A stretch of 15,269 bases of DNA from a bacterium (GTDB lineage: Bacteria; JALSQH01). This document shows, one piece after another, positions 15,137-15,269 of this stretch. Within the stretch, counting starts at the first letter, position 1. Each line of letters begins with the position of its first letter. Made by a program: the position numbers and the translations under genes. The notes below the pieces were generated by a model. The model was not told the origin of the DNA, searched no databases, and saw nothing but the letters and a program-made list of their open reading frames with translations. Location of the stretch: positions 1 to 15,269 of the forward strand of contig JALSQH010000085.1 in NCBI GenBank assembly GCA_026985515.1. Reading direction: 5' to 3'.

Positions 15137-15269
15137 TATTTTCCTTTAAATTGTGGTTTTCTTTTTTCAATTTTTGCCATCATTCCTTCGAAAACATCCT
15201 GACTGGGAAGAATGGTGCTTGAGATCCTCGCCTCTACTTCAAGTTCTCTATCAATTTCAGGGATAAGGG
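15136..15269 (-). CDS. Enoyl-CoA hydratase/isomerase (C-terminal 43 residues, cut by window edge)
   Basis: The minus strand reads in frame to a TAA at 15138-15136. The last 43 residues end in DVFEGMMAKIEKRKPQFKGK, the standard C-terminus of crotonase-family enoyl-CoA hydratases, where an EKRKP-x-F-x-GK tail follows a DxxEG helix. The catalytic glutamates lie outside the window, so hydratase cannot be told from isomerase or another crotonase. It is the upstream partner of the racemase gene with a TAATG junction. Confidence 0.8.
   Translation of the reverse strand, partial: LIPEIDRELEVEARISSTILPSQDVFEGMMAKIEKRKPQFKGK

Overview
The window is a dense, protein-coding stretch of chromosome from a bacterium with an outer membrane. 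It has moderately low GC and AGA/AGG-rich arginine codons. Three lipoproteins with clear lipoboxes, two murein lytic transglycosylases and a protein ending in a probable outer-membrane beta-barrel all point to a didermic cell. Three sets of acyl-CoA genes suggest an anaerobic or fermentative metabolism of fatty or branched acyl-CoAs. I cannot name the lineage; an uncultivated, possibly thermophilic bacterium is only a guess. I see no mobile element, CRISPR array, tRNA or rRNA.

Layout. Positions 1-491 (minus) hold the truncated N-terminus of a membrane-anchored, probably sensory protein. Positions 570-3241 (minus) are a two-gene CoA operon: an SCP2-type thiolase and, upstream of it, an HMG-CoA-synthase-fold protein fused to a DUF35 zinc-ribbon/OB domain. 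The operon starts from a recognisable promoter overlapped by a perfect palindrome and ends in a hairpin terminator. Positions 3396-12199 (plus) form a tightly packed run: a degenerate HD-GYP protein, the AAA+ ATPase RarA, a TPR/Slt lytic transglycosylase lipoprotein, a large HExxH metallopeptidase with propeller and barrel regions, and an MltD-like transglycosylase with three LysM repeats. Positions 12196-13913 (minus) carry a YjbQ-family protein and an IPT/TIG lipoprotein with overlapping stop and start codons. Positions 13985-15269 (minus) carry an alpha-methylacyl-CoA racemase-like protein and the C-terminus of an enoyl-CoA hydratase.

How the parts may work together. Thiolase, HMGS-like/DUF35 protein, racemase and enoyl-CoA hydratase together fit beta-oxidation or its reverse on a 2-methyl-branched or otherwise unusual acyl-CoA. 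The plus-strand run reads as an envelope maintenance block, with RarA and the HD-GYP-like gene co-transcribed ahead of it.

The most notable points are the loss of the catalytic Cys and His in the HMGS-fold protein beside an intact thiolase, the palindromic operator on its promoter, the degenerate HD-GYP protein, the peptidase-propeller-barrel protein between two transglycosylases, and an mltD promoter placed so that the transcript would be leaderless.
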